Part shown: positions 6,022 to 7,474 of the stretch, one piece after another | Numbering within the stretch: the stretch's first letter is position 1 | Layout: each line of letters starts with the position of its first letter | NCBI GenBank assembly: GCA_003504855.1 | Contig: DNZD01000187.1 | Coordinates: 1 to 7,474 of the forward strand | Direction: 5' to 3' | DNA: 7,474 nt | Source of the DNA: Cytophagales bacterium | Lineage (GTDB): Bacteria; Bacteroidota; Bacteroidia; Cytophagales; Cyclobacteriaceae | The notes under the pieces: model-generated | What the model saw: only the letters and a program-made list of their open reading frames with translations | What the model was told of the DNA's origin: nothing | The model's database searches: none | Translations under genes and position numbers: made by a program

Positions 6022-7474
6022 ATGACTGAACAACTGATTGTATTTGTCCTTCTCCTCTTCGGCGTATTTCTGCTCTATATCGTTTCAGAAAAAATCAAGA
6101 TCTCCTATCCGATCCTGCTGGTTATTGCAGGGTTGATCATCGGCGCGGTGCCCGGCATGCCTGCCATGGAGATGGACCCTGACATCGTGTTCTTCATTTT
6201 CCTTCCGCCCCTGCTGTATGCTGCCGCCTGGTCGACTTCATGGAATGACTTCTGGAAATGGAAACGATCGATCTTCCTGCTTGCCTTTGGGCTGGTGATT
6301 TTCACCTCCACCGTGGTCGCCTACTTCTCCGTGCACCTGATCCCCGGATTTACACTGGCACTCGGATTTCTGCTGGGCGGAATTATTTCCCCACCCGACG
6401 CCGTCGCCGCCACCTCGGTCATGAAGGGATTGACTGTACCCAAACGCCTTTCGGTTATCCTCGAAGGCGAAAGTCTCATCAATGATGCATCCAGCTTAAT
6501 CATTTATCGCTTTGCCATTGCCGCCGTGATTACGGGTGCCTTCTCCTTCAGCCATGCCACCGGGCAGTTTGCATTGGTCTCCATCATGGGCGTCGTAATC
6601 GGACTCGCCATTGCCAACATATTGTATGTCATCCACCGTTTTCTTCCGACAACACCCAGTGTGGATACCGCCATCACCCTGATTTCACCTTACTTCTGCT
6701 ACCTCGCAGCTGAATACTTTCACTTCTCGGGTGTACTCTCGGTGGTGAGCGCCGGCCTCTTCCTCTCGTGGCGCGCTGACGAAATCTTTAACTACCAAAC
6801 CCGCATTCAAGCCATCAACGTCTGGGAGACGCTCGTCTTTATTCTCAATGGTGTAGTTTTTGTGTTGATTGGCTTGCAACTGCCACTCATTCTCGACGAC
6901 CTCGATGGATTCACACTTAAACAGGAGATCTACTTCGGGCTCCTGATCAGCCTGTTGGTGATGGTCATCCGCATGATATGGATTTTTCCCGGAGCCTACC
7001 TTCCTCATCTCTTTCCGCAGGTGCGCAAGCGCGAAACACTTCCCAGCTGGAAAGCAGTCGTAATTAGTGGCTGGAGCGGCATGCGTGGCGTGGTATCACT
7101 GGCTTCGGCACTGGCACTACCCCTCACCCTCACCAATGGTACTGCATTCCCATTTCGCAATACAATCCTCTTCATTACATTTTGTGTAATCCTGATGACC
7201 CTGGTGGTTCAGGGAATGACATTGCCATTGGTGATCCGCCTGGCAAAACTGCCAGATATTGATAATGTCAGTGGAGAAGAAAAGAACCTGCGCCTCCACC
7301 TCAGCTACCAGGCCATTGAATTCATTGAATCCAACTACGCCCAGGAAGATGCCACCCGTGACGCCTTGCATCACCTGAAAACCAAATACGAGAAACGCAC
7401 CGACCACGTCAACCGGCGCATGCTCACGGCCGACCTTACCAGGCATTCAGAAGATGTGTTTCGCGAATTCAACA
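6022..7474 (+). CDS. CPA1-family Na+(K+)/H+ antiporter, 3'-truncated by window edge
   Basis: Inner-membrane monovalent cation/proton exchanger of the NhaP/YjcE type, used for pH and salt homeostasis. The frame is open from ATG 6022 to the right edge, giving 484 whole codons plus one base. About twelve hydrophobic segments fill residues 4-410. CPA1 marks in order: FLPPLLYAAAW (60-70); SPPDAVAATS with Asp126; EGESLINDASS with Asn154-Asp155, the ND pair expected at the ion site; EYFHFSGVLSVV (231-242); and GWSGMRGVVSLASALALP with Arg355. From about 413 a charged, helical cytosolic tail begins and continues beyond the window. Oddities: Ala67 stands where many CPA1 proteins have Glu, and PPD replaces the commoner TDP. 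The ion preferred (Na+, K+ or Li+) cannot be told. It follows the hydrolase by 67 nt on the same strand and may have its own promoter. The start is the first ATG and leads directly into the first membrane helix. Family is secure. Confidence 0.95.
   Translation, partial: MTEQLIVFVLLLFGVFLLYIVSEKIKISYPILLVIAGLIIGAVPGMPAMEMDPDIVFFIFLPPLLYAAAWSTSWNDFWKWKRSIFLLAFGLVIFTSTVVAYFSVHLIPGFTLALGFLLGGIISPPDAVAATSVMKGLTVPKRLSVILEGESLINDASSLIIYRFAIAAVITGAFSFSHATGQFALVSIMGVVIGLAIANILYVIHRFLPTTPSVDTAITLISPYFCYLAAEYFHFSGVLSVVSAGLFLSWRADEIFNYQTRIQAINVWETLVFILNGVVFVLIGLQLPLILDDLDGFTLKQEIYFGLLISLLVMVIRMIWIFPGAYLPHLFPQVRKRETLPSWKAVVISGWSGMRGVVSLASALALPLTLTNGTAFPFRNTILFITFCVILMTLVVQGMTLPLVIRLAKLPDIDNVSGEEKNLRLHLSYQAIEFIESNYAQEDATRDALHHLKTKYEKRTDHVNRRMLTADLTRHSEDVFREFN

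Overview
The window is an ordinary-looking stretch of a Bacteroidota chromosome with roughly balanced GC. Three things suggest the phylum. The leucyl-tRNA synthetase carries the long insert before its KMSKS loop that I associate with Bacteroidota. The genes lack clear Shine-Dalgarno sequences. Weak matches to the Bacteroidota -7 promoter element (TAnnTTTG) sit upstream of several starts. I cannot place it securely below phylum.

Six genes lie in a row, all on the + strand. They are: the 3' three quarters of leuS (5' end outside the window); fabH, the initiating ketoacyl-ACP synthase of fatty-acid synthesis; a 74-codon gene of unknown function; a secreted S41 carboxy-terminal processing protease with a PDZ domain; an alpha/beta hydrolase with a lipoprotein-like or anchored N-terminus, whose start codon overlaps the protease stop codon by one base; and a CPA1-family cation/proton antiporter that runs off the 3' edge.

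The gaps are 65 nt (leuS-fabH), 21 nt (fabH-small gene), 53 nt (small gene-protease), -1 nt (protease-hydrolase) and 67 nt (hydrolase-antiporter). There is no non-coding stretch above 300 bases. fabH with the small gene, and the protease with the hydrolase, look like transcriptional pairs, and the second pair is probably translationally coupled. No convincing intrinsic terminator was seen, so read-through along the whole row is possible.

I saw no tRNA or rRNA gene, CRISPR array, insertion sequence, phage gene or defence system. The window joins housekeeping functions (translation and lipid synthesis) to envelope functions (periplasmic proteolysis, an envelope hydrolase and ion homeostasis). 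The items most worth a second look are the uncharacterised 74-aa protein, a perfect 6-bp inverted repeat abutting the fabH start codon, and the protease-hydrolase coupling. I do not see strong evidence for a novel system.
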